Origin: Scleroderma bovista
Lineage: Eukaryota > Basidiomycota > Agaricomycetes > Boletales > Sclerodermataceae
Direction of reading: 5' to 3'
DNA: 38,785 bases
NCBI GenBank assembly: GCA_037178675.1
Contig: JAYMGJ010000625.1
Coordinates: forward strand, 1-38,785
Position 1 is the stretch's first letter; each line of letters opens with the position of its first letter. Below, piece by piece: positions 22,605 through 34,108 of the stretch. A program made the translations under genes and the position numbers. The notes below the pieces were generated by a model. That model worked only from the letters and a program-made list of their open reading frames with translations, searched no databases and was not told the DNA's origin.

Positions 22605-25600
22605 CTAACTAGAAGAACTATTACCTGGGTGATTGTACATGAAAGTTCCATCAGAACTGTATGAATATGAGCCTACTGAATGGAATAGTGGCCATGTAGA
22701 GTATGTTTGTATTTGATCTGGAGGATGCATGGAAGGGAATTGCTGTCCAGATATAGTATGTGGCTGTTGATAGTGCACTGCAGAATGTAAATTAGGCAGA
22801 GGCACTGAGATAGGATTTGGGGGTACAGAGGGTAGAACAGTGGAAGTGGGCATTTCTTGTTGATTTCCTTGGGTCACCTGGGTGTTTCTGGACACTGTGG
22901 CCTTTCCTTTTCCTTTCCCCTTAGGGCCCCTTTTCACTCTATCAAATGCAGGTGCCTGTACAGGCTCCTCTAGAGTGGTGTTGGGTCCAGTGCCATCTTC
23001 TGTAGTAACTTTCTTTGCACGTACAACTTTTGCTGCATTGAGACGTATGGTTTCATGGTTAGTGATCAATGAAACATTTAATTGGCTGTGGAGGGATGGT
23101 GGGATCACAGCAGCCAGATGCTGGTAATTGTGGAGTGCATGTGTGTTCAGAAGGAAAGCATTGGTGGATGAGTGGCTGACAAGGTCCTTTGTTCTTGTTG
23201 TTACTAAACGTTCCTGTCGTTCTGCAACCTGTTTTACTGCATTACATGCAGAGGCAGAGCAATCATGCTGAACATTGACAGTACACAAGACATCCTTCAA
23301 AACTATCAGTAAAAATAAAAACAAAAGCATTGTTATCACCATTGATGGAACCACAATTTTAACATCTGGGACCATGAACTTCATGCAGGGCACATGAAGT
23401 TGTGGATGAATCTGTGGAAGAAATTCAAGTTTGCTGATTGCTATATGAGATGCTGTATTTGGATGCTCATGGGGAGAAAGGATCTCAACAACTTTACCAA
23501 CACGAGGTTGGTTGTCATGTTTGAAAATGACATAGCTCCCTAGGTCTGACTTGTCCCTATTCACTGTAACAAAGGAATTGACCTTGTAGAAGAGGTCTTT
23601 TGATGAGTTTGCATTTGTTGAAGTGGATGGAACAACTTTTGCAGACAGGGTTGTCTGCCATTCTACTGGGGGAATAATTTTTCTGCTTTTACTCCCCACA
23701 GTACTGGTTGGTAGGTGAGTTGCACCTTGGAAAGGAATATAAAAATTGCTTGATACAAATAATAATTGGCTTACCAATAGATTTTGGCTCTGTAGTAGAC
23801 AGACCAATGAGACGTCGTTGTTCAGGATTTTTGTCCATGTATTCCAAAACACTATCCCCTGCCCTTACCCACTGCATAGTTGTGGGATCCTTCCAGTATC
23901 CTCCTGTAACAATGTGCTTGACAGCATCATGCTCAGCAAATTTGTGACAAGTATCTCGGCTAGGTGCCTGGCGATTGCTGAATACAGATGCTAGTTGAAA
24001 GACATGATTGAAGGACTCATATCTCTCTGTAGAGAAAAGAATTGCAGGGCCAAACCGCCTGATGAACATTGGAAGATGAAGGAGGAAATGAAATTTTGCT
24101 TTGGTGAGCAAAATGCTTGGTGCACATTGTGCAGAGAGAGATAGGAAGTCCTCAATTGTACGTGATAGAGTTGCCTTAGTGGTATTGCCCTCAGTATATA
24201 TTTATCAAATCAAACATAATTACTTACAAGGTAAGTTTCAGTGTTCTCAATAGTAGTATGCCAGAGGAGGACAATAAGCTTTCAAATGGTGCTCCAGCCA
24301 TCAAGGACAGTCTGTGGAACAAGGTCATATATTAAATAGGGCATGACCTGTGCAAGGCTCTTGAAATGCCATCCAATCAAGCCTCCCTTATAGCGAACAA
24401 TATAATCAGCCCCAAGAGTTGTGGAACCAAGTCCCCCTTTCTCAACAGAATCCAGGCGGGTTTGGAAAATGCCAATAAAATTTGCCTTGTCCAGAATGTA
24501 TACTGTCTGGCCCCAAAAGTACTTCACCACTCCAAGAAGAATAGTGTGAAGGATCTCAGTGGGGGTGTCCTGGTGAATATTGAGGCCAGCCATACCAAGA
24601 AGAGGGTTAATATGATCATCAAGAGATTGACCACCAAGTAATGCATCAAGCTCTTGCCAGAGCTGTGCACAAACCTCATTCTCAGGGATAGCTGCTGTTC
24701 CTGCCTTGTGTTTCCTTAAGCGTTTTCCAAGCTCAAGGAGGTGTTCAATAATTGAATCAGTGGCAGCATCATGTGTGCCAGTTTTGCTCACTTCTGCTTT
24801 GACCTTTGTAGTCCCCCCTGACAGCATTGACAGTCTTATTTGCTCCTTGATTTGAGCCAGTGTTCCTTCTGGTGTCCGTAATTCTCCACACTAAATAAAT
24901 GTCAGAATAGCACTTGCAATATATAATATTACTGACTTTGAAAAGATCAGTATATCCTTTATCAGTCCTCTTTTCTGCATTTGTACCACCCACTCTGCAT
25001 GTCCGGCAGAAATAATTGCATTTGAGACCTCCATGACTGCATTCCTCTGCTTGCATTGGATTGTCCCCACCATGGAAATGGTCATATGGGATAACCATTA
25101 CTTCCTCTTCATACTTGCAGTCCCAGGTAATAATACCACTATCTGCTGCTTCTCTATTATGATTTCTCATAATCAATGAAAGCACAATAACAAATAAGGA
25201 AATGGCTTACTGTATAGACTTTTTTACTTCTTGCATAAGTTCTAGAGGAGCAGCATGAGGTGATGAAGACACAAATCGTACACAGAACTCTTTCTCCAGC
25301 ATTTCACGAGGCATTGATGCATTTGACATGTACACAACATGATGCTTGTTCCATTGCTTTGATACATTGCCTGAGACATCATCCATGAAGATTATGAGGG
25401 GGACAGTGAGTACCATCCTCCCTCCTGACTTCACCCGCAATGGGTTTGGCATCAGCTTTGCATGGTGAGCAGAAGATGCTGATATAAATATATTTAGTGA
25501 TGTGTATTTATTATTATAGTTGGCTCACTAACCTGTGAAACCCACTGAAAACTCTGTTGGGTGGCTGGAGATGTCCTCAAATGTCCGTGAAAATGTTGAG

Positions 25601-27256
25601 ATAGGAGTGATAATTTGTTCTGGGTCAACAGCAAAACCCACCTGTGTGCAGTTGCCCATGAATATACAAGGCTCTCACCAGAAGATATGTTAGATAACTC
25701 ACTTCAGTCCAAGATACTTTATGCCCTAAAGCAAGCACCTCTGTCTCTGAGGTGGGGCCTAGTTTTTCCTGAAAAAATTTCTTGGGAATGAAGTATTGCT
25801 TTGAGGATTGCTGAAGTAACTCATTGACAAAATATATGTCATGGTTGACACGAACAGATGGAGGGGCCAGCCCATCAGGAAGTTCTTCAAGCATTTTCTG
25901 TCCATGATGAACCTGTGACATGTGACCTTGGCCATCTTCAGGATAATCTTGCATTGTGAAGCGGGTGAGGGGATTTGCAAAATCCTAGAACAAAAAAATT
26001 ATTAGATATCTGTTTTAATATCTAGATCAAGTTATCTACCATTGCAATAGCCTTGCTAATAGCATTCAAATAAAAAGTATTACCAGAGGGCACAGTGATC
26101 TGCTCTGTTGGGTTTTCAAGGAGCTTCAATATGTTTGCAGAGGTCTTCTGAAGTCCATACAGGGATGGGACATTTGTTGCACCTAGTTTTTTTGCCCAAG
26201 CTAGCACTGCCTGCTTTTGTGCTTGTGAAAAGCGAAGGCGAGAAGAGCTGAATAGAAGATGTGTTGCAAAATCCTATTTAATATGTGTTAGTCCAATTTA
26301 ATAGACAATATGAATCACTTACACCCATCGATTTCCAGGGATAGAATGGCATTCCAGGAGAGCTATTCCCACCCTGACCAATTTGCACATGACCTTCATG
26401 GAGATTATTTGCAGCTCCTGCTAAGAAATAAACAATCAGCAAATTATCCATTAATTCAAAAATATACACACCTGACATATTATGAGGTGGATCCTCATCT
26501 TCATCATCCCCTCCATAATCACTTTCATCTGTCTCAAGTCCCAGCTCCTCACCAAGAGGCTGCATTATGCAATTTAGGAGAGACTCCCCACGTTCCATCT
26601 TGCCTTGCATCTCCTCAAAATAGTCTGTGAACTCATACATGCGCTCTGTCCTGAAGTCTTCCCAAAGATTTTCCACTGGGTATTCAACAGGATCAACTTC
26701 CATATCAAGATTTGGAGGGGATTGGCTCTCATCTGGGTGGCCCAGCTGTCCCAGCTTTGGGTCAATTGATATGACCTGGTATTTGGAGCCATATGGATTT
26801 GAGCCCAACACAGCAGTAGGAGTAAAATTTGTGGACCTTTCCTTTATATGTTGAACACATTTCTTGTGTTTCTTTGATTCAGAGTGGCCTTTGACATGGC
26901 AGGAGAGCATTTTGAGGAATGCACCACCACGCTTGGGGCAAGCACGGCATACAACCTCTCCAGTACCATTTAATTCAATAAAAACTAAATTCTATCAGTG
27001 GTTACAGTTATATTTCGAGAATAAATGTCGTACCCTCTGGATCCAGAAGCCCCTGGCAGTTTTTGGATGACTTTGGCATTGGGAATGGCAACTGAGGACT
27101 GTCAAAGTGTAGCAGACATGAAGGAGGACTGGAGAAGTGCAATACTTTGCATTTCTCCGCATCTGCCATGAGGTTGATGCACGGACCAGGCTCCTGTGCA
27201 TGTGCGGTGCTTGTGTCATAGTGTTGGCGGAAGTCACGTGACTGTGTTTCAACCAT
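22605..27256 (-). pseudogene. Large Tnp2/CACTA-like transposase with zinc finger, one in-frame stop
   Basis: Twelve exons (27256-27034, 26984-26472, 26420-26323, 26273-26040, 25984-25703, 25641-25533, 25478-25211, 25153-24937, 24890-24228, 24189-23775, 23725-23340, 23294-22605) join in phase to about 1365 codons. The exon 9/10 intron would be only 38 bp, the weakest junction. A zinc finger lies near residue 85 (VVCRACPKRGG..MLSCHVKGH..HKKC). The core has VPLIIFMDDVSGN, CNYFCRTCRVGG, PTEILHTILLGVVKYFW and ERYESFNHVF..SNRQAPSRD, blocks I know from a large Agaricomycete family related to CACTA Tnp2 transposases. The C-terminus is Pro-rich with a basic KGKGKGK patch. TGA at 24284-24282, in WSTI*KLIVLLWHT, is the only break and could derive from CGA. 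An ATG at 27169 is an alternative start. Confidence 0.75.
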
Positions 27257-27310
27257 TGCGCTCCATTCCATTCCACCTCTCAGCATTCAGCACTCAGCCC
27301 ACAACCACCC
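27233..27310. promoter_or_regulatory. Compact bidirectional promoter with palindromic E-box
   Basis: The transposase (minus, start 27256) and the 207-aa gene (plus, start 27311) are head to head, only 54 bp apart. GTCACGTGAC, a perfect 10-bp palindrome containing the CACGTG E-box, lies at 27233-27242. If the transposase instead starts at 27169, the palindrome falls inside a 141-bp shared promoter. Function is inferred. Confidence 0.4.
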
Positions 27311-28036
27311 ATGGCAACATTTGTTGTCAATACCATTCAAAGTTCTGGAGGACTTTGTCTGGATCCCATCACTCTCTCTGTACATTTCCATGGAAATGTA
27401 CAACTGCATGTAGCGCCTTTACCTGAATGTGTGGTATGTTTTCAATTTTTTATCTTTCTACTATCTGACAAGCGCTTTTTTCAGCCAATTCAAGTATCCG
27501 TGAAGCTTCCAGATGAATACTTCAACATTCGGCCAATTATTGAAGAGGAGAAAATTGCACAAACGGAGTGTTCGCCGCTGACTATTAGTACCACCTTGTC
27601 ACTGGTAAGTTCGTACATCCACAGCACCTTTGTTGGTCTGATGCCTTTTCGTCAGGACTCCTTCCCCTTTCTTCCACTTCCACGCCATTTTGACTGTCAA
27701 AGTGGCGAAGCATGGGCCGAACTCGCAATGCTTATCCAGTCTGTCTTGGTCCAAAGTTCACATGGGGAAGAAATGCCTTGTTACGTTCTGGCTCGTGAAT
27801 TTTTTTGGATGGCTTTTGTCGCTGCATTTCCGTCCTTTCCATTTGGTGAATGGCCTGAGTGGGACTCGCGCATCCCCATGCGAGGTACCTTCATTTCTGC
27901 ATGGGTAGAGGATTTAGATCTATCTCTTCCAATCCAGGGAGTGCAGTTTTCTCAGTCCATCCGTCGGTATATTTGGGACGAGCTTGCAGACGCTGTTACC
28001 TTTTTTTTCTCCATGTCTCTTCTCTCAGACTCGTAG
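27311..28036 (+). CDS. Hypothetical 207-aa accessory protein, divergent from transposase
   Basis: Not recognised. Three exons (27311-27433, 27485-27604, 27656-28036) join in phase to 207 aa. The N-terminal 70 residues look beta-rich (ITLSVHFHGNVQLHVAPL, QVSVKLPDEYF). The C-terminal half is aromatic and helical (EMPCYVLAREFFWMAFVAAF, GEWPEWDSRIP, SIRRYIWDELADAV). There is no signal peptide or obvious membrane helix. It lies inside the transposon and shares a promoter with the transposase, so co-expression is likely. Its role is unknown. Confidence 0.6.
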   Translation: MATFVVNTIQSSGGLCLDPITLSVHFHGNVQLHVAPLPECVVCFQFFIFLLSDKRFFQPIQVSVKLPDEYFNIRPIIEEEKIAQTECSPLTISTTLSLVSSYIHSTFVGLMPFRQDSFPFLPLPRHFDCQSGEAWAELAMLIQSVLVQSSHGEEMPCYVLAREFFWMAFVAAFPSFPFGEWPEWDSRIPMRGTFISAWVEDLDLSLPIQGVQFSQSIRRYIWDELADAVTFFFSMSLLSDS

Positions 28037-28512
28037 CTTGTATTCTGTATCTGATACATTTGTTCGTGTCAATGCCATAATACATTGTTGTCTATCCTAC
28101 ATGTTTGGATTGAGTGATGTACTACTGACTTAGAGCACTAGGCCCAAACCTCATTCTGTACTGAACATTAAGATGAATGTCCAACAAATGAGCCATTAAT
28201 GCTCGCTGATCATTGAATATAACCTGCACTAAGCATTGTACCAAGCATAGGTATGACCCCAGCAAAGAAATATATACTGAATATTACATCTCATGTGCAC
28301 AGCTATGTCGCGCGCATAAATGTGGAACCAATCTCTGACCTCAGACGAGCCTCAGAAATCTTGTGTCAGCAGTACATACCCGAATTTGTGCCTGTTGAAT
28401 AATTACCCAAATCAGCTTGGTTTACTCTATGTAGGTCCATTTAACGTCAAACACAGGACAACATAATAATTTCCGTTAAACGTTATTTAATGGGTTTCCT
28501 AATTTAGGCGTG
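28037..28512. other. Non-coding right end of the 8.27-kb transposon
   Basis: AT-rich, about 480 bp, no supported gene. It ends in CCTAATTTAGGCGTG, whose reverse complement gives the terminal CACGCCTAAATT. Confidence 0.6.
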
Positions 28513-29585
28513 TACCAAAAATGCGGACTATTGATCAACCAATATTGTGTGGTGTTGTTGTAGTGTACTACCAAAAAAAGTGTAGTACTGATTACCTAAT
28601 GTTGTGTAGTATTGATGTGATAGTGTTCATTACCAAAAATGCGGACTGTTGATTAGCCAATATTGTGTAGTGTTGTTGTTGTAGTGTACTACCAAAGATG
28701 TGTAGTATTGATTATCTAATGTTTTGTACTGTTGGTGTGGTAGTGTTGATTACCAAAAATGTGTAGCTTGGATTACCTAATGTTGTGTACTGTTGGTGTG
28801 GTAGTGCTGATTACCAAAAATGCGAACCATTAGCCAATATTGTGTAGTGTTGTTGTTGTAGTGTACTACCAGAAATGTGTAGTATTAATTACCTAATGTT
28901 GTGTACTATTGATGTGGTAGTGTTGATTACCAAAAATGCGAACTATTGATCAACCAATGTTGTGTAGTGTCATTGTTGTAGTGTTGATTACCAAAAATGT
29001 GTAGCTTGGATTACCTAATGTTGTGTACTGTTGGTGTGGTAGTGTTGATTACCAAAAATGCGGACTATTGATTAGTCAATATTGTGTAGTGTTGATTACC
29101 AAAAATGTGTAGTTTGGATTACCTAATGTTGTGTACTGTTGGTGTGGTAGTACTGATTATCAAAAATGCGGACTATTGATTAGTTGTTGTAGTGTACTAA
29201 CAAAATGTGTAGTATTGATTATCTAATGTTGTGTACTGTTGGTGTAGTAGTACTGATCATCAAAAATGCGGACTATTGATTAGTTGTTGTAGTGTACTAC
29301 CAAAAATGTGTAGTTTGGATGACCTAATGTTGTGTACTGTTGGTGTGGTAGTGTTGATTATCAAAAGTGCGGACTATTGGTTAGTCAATATTGTGTAGTG
29401 TTAATTACCAAAAATGTGTAGTTTGGATTACCTAATGTTGTGTATTGTTGGTGTGGTAGTGTTGATTATCAAAAATGCGGACTATTGATTAGCCAATATT
29501 GTGTAGTGTTGTTGTTGTAGTGTACTACCAAAAATGTGTAGTATTGATTACCTAATGTTGGGTACTCTTGGTGTGGTAGTGCTGA
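28513..29585. repeat. About 118-bp satellite, right portion, with higher-order copy
   Basis: Same satellite as 19760-20244, resuming in phase after the transposon. Units are shuffled and partly truncated. The sequence starting CCAAAAATGCGGACTATTGA, TCAACCAATATTGTGTGGTG at 28515 recurs at 29589, so a block of about 1.07 kb is repeated at a higher level and the second copy starts the palindrome. Confidence 0.85.
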
Positions 29586-30809
29586 TTACCAAAAATGCGG
29601 ACTATTGATCAACCAATATTGTGTGGTGTTGTTGTAGTGTACTACCAAAAAAGTGTAGTACTGATTACCTAATGTTGTGTAGTGTTGATGTGATAGTGTT
29701 CATTACCAAAAATGCGGACTGTTGATTAGCCATTATTGTGTAGTATTGTTGTAGTGCACTACCCAAAATCTGTAGTGTTGATTACCCAATGTTGTGTAGT
29801 GTTGATTACCAAAAGTGCGGACTTCTGATTAGCCATTATTGTTTAGTGTTGATTACCAAAAATGCGGACTATTGATTAGGAAATGTAGTGTAGTGTTTGT
29901 GTATTGGAGTTGATTACCAACATTGTGTAGTTTTCATTAACTAAATTCAGTAGTGTCAACACTTGATTACATAAGCTCTCCAAGCGCCACTACTCCCAAA
30001 ACATTACCATATTTGGTCAATAGTTGACTTCAAATATTCCCACCTTTGTTCTGGTACTTTTCTTCCCCTTCTGTGCTTCATCCCTGGTCCAAATGTACTG
30101 TAAAAATGATTCTGTATCCCATATTACCCTATAGGATCACCATTGGACCCTCATCTAAATGTGCAAGGGGCTCTGTATCCCCAGAGAGTAGTGCAGGCTT
30201 AAAAACACCAAAAATGTTCGCATTTTTGATACATTCAACATATCAACTTAAAGAATGCATCCCCATACAGGGGATATATGTACCTACAACATATTTACAG
30301 TCCACAGCATGGGATCCATGTCCTGGTGCGATGTTTTATGTTTTTCCTTTGCAAACATATCACCATGGCAGGCAATTACTAGGAGGTATGGTGGCTACTG
30401 GATGGTCTCCAGTGGTATTACTATGCTATACCAAAGTCCCAATACAATCTAGTGAGCAGCTGACCACTCCAAGAGGAGCAGCATAGAAAACAGCACTTTC
30501 ATAACAATAGGTGCTGTATGATCCTCCAGATCAGGTATGCACAATATGACTATCTCAAACGCTGGGGGATACCATACAGTAGTGGATACAATTTACTCAA
30601 GTCAATACTGCTTGATGTGGGGGAGGGAAGGGCACAATAACATACAGAAGGCGTGGGAAAATACCCCACAAAATGCGGAGATATGCAAAAACATTACATA
30701 TCACACAACACATAACATCTACTGACCTAGAAATGCTACCAACAGCCTACTAATATCACATAATGCTTATACTCAGCTGTTCCTGACATGCTTAGAGGCA
30801 CAAATCATT
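29586..30809. repeat. Left arm (1224 bp) of large inverted repeat
   Basis: Reverse complement of 30903-32089, with a 93-bp spacer (30810-30902). The arms differ by a few substitutions and one 37-bp segment present only on the left (about 30662-30699). That accounts exactly for the length difference 1224 versus 1187. The outer third of the arm is satellite and the inner part is unique sequence. A 146-codon frame at 30046-30486 occurs identically in the other arm; I do not consider it a gene. Confidence 0.92.
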
Positions 30810-30902
30810 CAAGGTTTGAAAAATGCGGAAATGTGCTACATCATATCAGTACTGCAGGTGCAAAGCTGCAGTGTATATGGACAGTAACATGTTCTTGGTT
30901 CA

Positions 30903-32089
30903 AATGATTTGTGCCTCTAAGCATGTCAGGAACAGCTGAGTATAAGCATTATGTGATATTAGTAGGCTGTTGGTAGCATTTCTAGGTCAGTAGATGTTAT
31001 GTGTTGTGTGATATTTTCCCACGCCTTCTGTATGTTATTGTGCCCTTCCCTCCCCCACATCAAGCAGTATTGACTTGAGTAAATTGTATCCACTACTGTA
31101 TGGTATCCCCCAGCGTTTGAGATAGTCATATTGTGCATACCTGATCTGGAGGATCATACAGCACCTATTGTTATGAAAGTGCTGTTTTCTATGCTGCTCC
31201 TCTTGGAGTGGTCAGCTGCTCACTAGATTGTATTGGGACTTTGGTATAGCATAGTAATACCACTGGAGACCATCCAGTAGCCACCATACCTCCTAGTAAT
31301 TGCCTGCCATGGTGATATGTTTGCAAAGGAAAAACATAAAACATCGCACCAGGACATGGATCCCATGCTGTGGACTGTAAATATGTTGTAGGTACATATA
31401 TCCCCTGTATGGGGATGCATTCTTTAAGTTGATATGTTGAATGTATCAAAAATGCGAACATTTTTGGTGTTTTTAAGCCTGCACTACTCTCTGGGGATAC
31501 AGAGCCCCTTGCACATTTAGATGAGGGTCCAATGGTGATCCTATAGGGTAATATGGGATACAGAATCATTTTTACAGTACATTTGGACCAGGGATGAAGC
31601 ACAGAAGGGGAAGAAAAGTACCAGAACAAAGGTGGGAATATTTGAAGTCAACTATTGACCAAATATGGTAATGTTTTGGGAGTAGTGGCGCTTGGAGAGC
31701 TTATGTAATCAAGTGTTGACACTACTGAATTTAGTTAATGAAAACTACACAATGTTGGTAATCAACTCCAATACACAAACACTACACTACATTTCCTAAT
31801 CAATAGTCCGCATTTTTGGTAATCAACACTAAACAATAATGGCTAATCAGAAGTCCGCAATTTTGGTAATCAACACTACACAACATTGGGTAATCAACAC
31901 TACAGATTTTGGGTAGTGCACTACAACAATACTACACAATAATGGCTAATCAACAGTCCGCATTTTTGGTAATGAACACTATCACATCAACACTACACAA
32001 CATTAGGTAATCAGTACTACACTTTTTTGGTAGTACACTACAACAACACCACACAATATTGGTTGATCAATAGTCTGCATTTTTGGTAA
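30903..32089. repeat. Right arm (1187 bp) of large inverted repeat
   Basis: Mirror of the left arm. It ends at GCATTTTTGGTAA, the reverse complement of the TTACCAAAAATGC that starts the left arm, and passes directly into unrelated sequence. No target-site duplication was found around the whole satellite-palindrome block. Confidence 0.92.
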
Positions 32090-32283
32090 CTTGGGGAAGT
32101 GCCGGCAGGCACCGGCAACCACCTTGCTTGGAACCACAAGTATCTACAAAACCCGCCGCACATAAACCATCACAAAACATTTATTATACCCGCTACCGCA
32201 TCCACTCAGCCATCATCCTTATCCGCACACCCGCACGACCATCAGTTTGCAGACGTGGCGACGATGAGAGATCTGTGTCATGG

Positions 32284-33189
32284 TTAGCCGCAAATGCGGA
32301 TGAAAGATATGCGCACGCACAAATCATCACGGGTCTCACGAACGTAGGGATGCACAAAAGCCACAGGAGCACCACAAAGCAAACCACCCAAAGCCCAGTT
32401 GACATCGATGACTGCAAACCTTCCAAACATATTTTCGGGACGTCTCCCGGCTCTTGGCACGGAGTCCATATCAACCCACAAACATCCACCATCCGTTAAG
32501 CTGCGGTTTGCGCTCTTGCACGCAAACCTAAATTTGTGCGTTGCAGGGCACGAAATGAAGGCAAAACCGCATGTTTTGTATTTGATCAGAGCTTTAACCT
32601 CAACAGGAGAGAAAGAACCGTTGTAAAGTGGAGCACCATTCATCATTGATAGCGCACAAAAGGTGAGTGAAGGGTAACCGCAGAAAATGGACCTGGCAGT
32701 GACGAAATTCATTACAGCGGTGCAATGGAATTGGAAGATGGGTAAGACTGCACAGTCGGTCGTAGAAACCACGAGATCAATCTTCCTGTGCGCTTTAGTG
32801 AACGACAAAACGGTAAAGATCTTGGATGCAGAGTATAACGAGCCGGTACTTTTACTTCTCTTTTGGAGGTGATATCCTCTCTTTTTGAGGAGGTGGGTGA
32901 GCTGAAGTTGGCAACGGCAGGGGACATATATGTCGAGATCAGCCGGAGACCAAGGAGTGGATGCAATTGGCAGCAGGAAGTGCAAAGCAGTAGAGCCGGA
33001 GATGACCGCGTCGCAAGCTTCCAAGATGAAGGCAAGGTCTTCACCGCTGTCAAAAAAATGTGTAGACAGTATATTCATTTTTCGACGCAGGTACCATTGA
33101 GCATTCAATGCCACGTATCTGCAGCTGTGGGCGAAAGCCACAACGGTTTGTAAATCGCATAGGTCAAACAACGCTTCCACGAATTCCAT
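32284..33189 (-). CDS. Nucleotidyltransferase-like Agaricomycete family protein
   Basis: A single exon of 301 aa. The N-terminus (FVEALFDLCDLQTVVAFAHSC) looks like an F-box-type helical start. A nucleotidyltransferase-like signature follows: VISGSTALHFLLP (about residue 70), then SPADLDIYVP, and later the family's FHCTAVMNFVTARSIFCGYPSLTF. I recognise this as a group that is greatly multiplied in mushroom-forming fungi; its biochemical activity is unknown to me. Only one Asp pair (DLD) is obvious, so catalytic competence is uncertain. The start at 33189 was chosen because it opens the conserved-looking region; an upstream ATG at 33249 adds 20 residues. It may be a host gene or a fragment captured by the neighbouring Helitron. 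Confidence 0.65.
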   Translation of the reverse strand: MEFVEALFDLCDLQTVVAFAHSCRYVALNAQWYLRRKMNILSTHFFDSGEDLAFILEACDAVISGSTALHFLLPIASTPWSPADLDIYVPCRCQLQLTHLLKKRGYHLQKRSKSTGSLYSASKIFTVLSFTKAHRKIDLVVSTTDCAVLPIFQFHCTAVMNFVTARSIFCGYPSLTFCALSMMNGAPLYNGSFSPVEVKALIKYKTCGFAFISCPATHKFRFACKSANRSLTDGGCLWVDMDSVPRAGRRPENMFGRFAVIDVNWALGGLLCGAPVAFVHPYVRETRDDLCVRISFIRICG

Positions 33190-33422
33190 GTTTAACAGGA
33201 GTTTGCGTGCAGGCGAGTATGGAGGGCAGGGCACCAGGAAGTATGTCATGACACCGGTTGCAGGTAGAGGTTCGTGTCCGCAGCATCCTTCTTATAATAC
33301 ATCCCATACTAACCCTCCTAATACCAAAGGGGTAGGCGTTAGGAGTGCAGATCGAACCCTATACAGTCCTGGAACCTTCGTCCTACATTGCCACCTCAAC
33401 CCTTCACAAGAAAGTTGCAGCT

Positions 33423-33758
33423 ATGGAAGTCCAGCGTTTCGCAGATTACACTGTGCTTGCATTCTTTCTTACCCACGGAGGATGCAGCAATGCCATTCCT
33501 GTGACGGTGACGTCAGACGACAACCAAAACGTCTACATAAAGTATAAACGATCCCTCTTCCCTTCGAGTGCCGTCATCATGGAAGAATCGGCCTGGGTCG
33601 GAGACAGACTTTACCGAGTGTACTTCAATAGTAACCACCATCAACACAAACCAGAGACCACATGTTACCTCATTGTTCGTCACTTGCGAGCAGAGAGACC
33701 AGTGAGCTTCTGTCCCGAAGACGATATGCCCGACATCCTAGCTATCTTCGAGGCATGA
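33423..33758 (+). CDS. Small hypothetical protein (111 aa)
   Basis: Not recognised. One exon from ATG 33423. The sequence alternates predicted beta segments (YTVLAFFLTH, NAIPVTVTSD, DRLYRVYFNSN, TTCYLIVRHL) and ends acidic (CPEDDMPDILAIFEA). It is divergent from the nucleotidyltransferase-like gene, with a 233-bp gap. It could be a 5' exon of the next gene, but the 350-bp gap would be a long intron for this region. Confidence 0.4.
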   Translation: MEVQRFADYTVLAFFLTHGGCSNAIPVTVTSDDNQNVYIKYKRSLFPSSAVIMEESAWVGDRLYRVYFNSNHHQHKPETTCYLIVRHLRAERPVSFCPEDDMPDILAIFEA

Positions 33759-34108
33759 GTGACTTATTGTCACCGATGCCACACTTACCAATTGCTGTTG
33801 ACAGACTCTACCTGAAGTACCCAGTCGAAAACCAAAAGCGTTGAATTAAATGTCACCCTCGTCCGATGGTTGGTGTGTCACAAGGAAAAAAGGAGAAAGA
33901 GGATATGAAGGCTGCACGCTATGTACACGAATGAGGGAGCCTCCCAGGCATTGAGTAGAAAATTGTATAAAAACACCAAAATGTCTCGATTGTGTGCAGT
34001 ATTCACATAGTACAGCCCCCTACAGTGTAATGAATCAGATGCACAAGCCCCCTAAGAAACCTCCTATGCATTAAAGTGAATGAAAGAATCTCCTATAATG
34101 AAAGATAT
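33759..34108. other. Short gene-free interval
   Basis: About 350 bp without a convincing reading frame. I see no repeat or promoter signal that I can name. Confidence 0.4.

Larger units (their letters stand above)
20245..28512. mobile_element. 8.27-kb DNA transposon inserted in satellite, TA duplication
   Basis: The flanking satellite is interrupted exactly here. The left side ends ..GCTGATTA and the right side starts TACCAAAAATGCGG, so TA (20243-20244 and 28513-28514) is duplicated. The ends read inward are CACACCTAATCG and CACGCCTAAATT, an imperfect inverted repeat with 8 of the first 9 bases matching. CCTAATCG at 20249-20256 recurs inverted (CGATTAGG) at 20285-20292, and CCTAATTTAGG lies at the right end, suggesting transposase binding sites. 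Inside are a 325-aa gene, a 12-exon Tnp2-like transposase and a divergent 207-aa gene. Short CAC-starting ends and a 2-bp duplication fit a CACTA-like relative. Confidence 0.8.

Noticed and set aside
30046..31629. Identical 146-codon frames in both palindrome arms as a duplicated gene
   Set aside because: They are mirror copies of the inverted repeat, lack family motifs or introns, and the composition does not look like coding sequence.
28513..32089. Target-site duplication around the entire satellite-palindrome block
   Set aside because: Flanks near 19760 and 32089 were compared and no convincing shared direct repeat was found.
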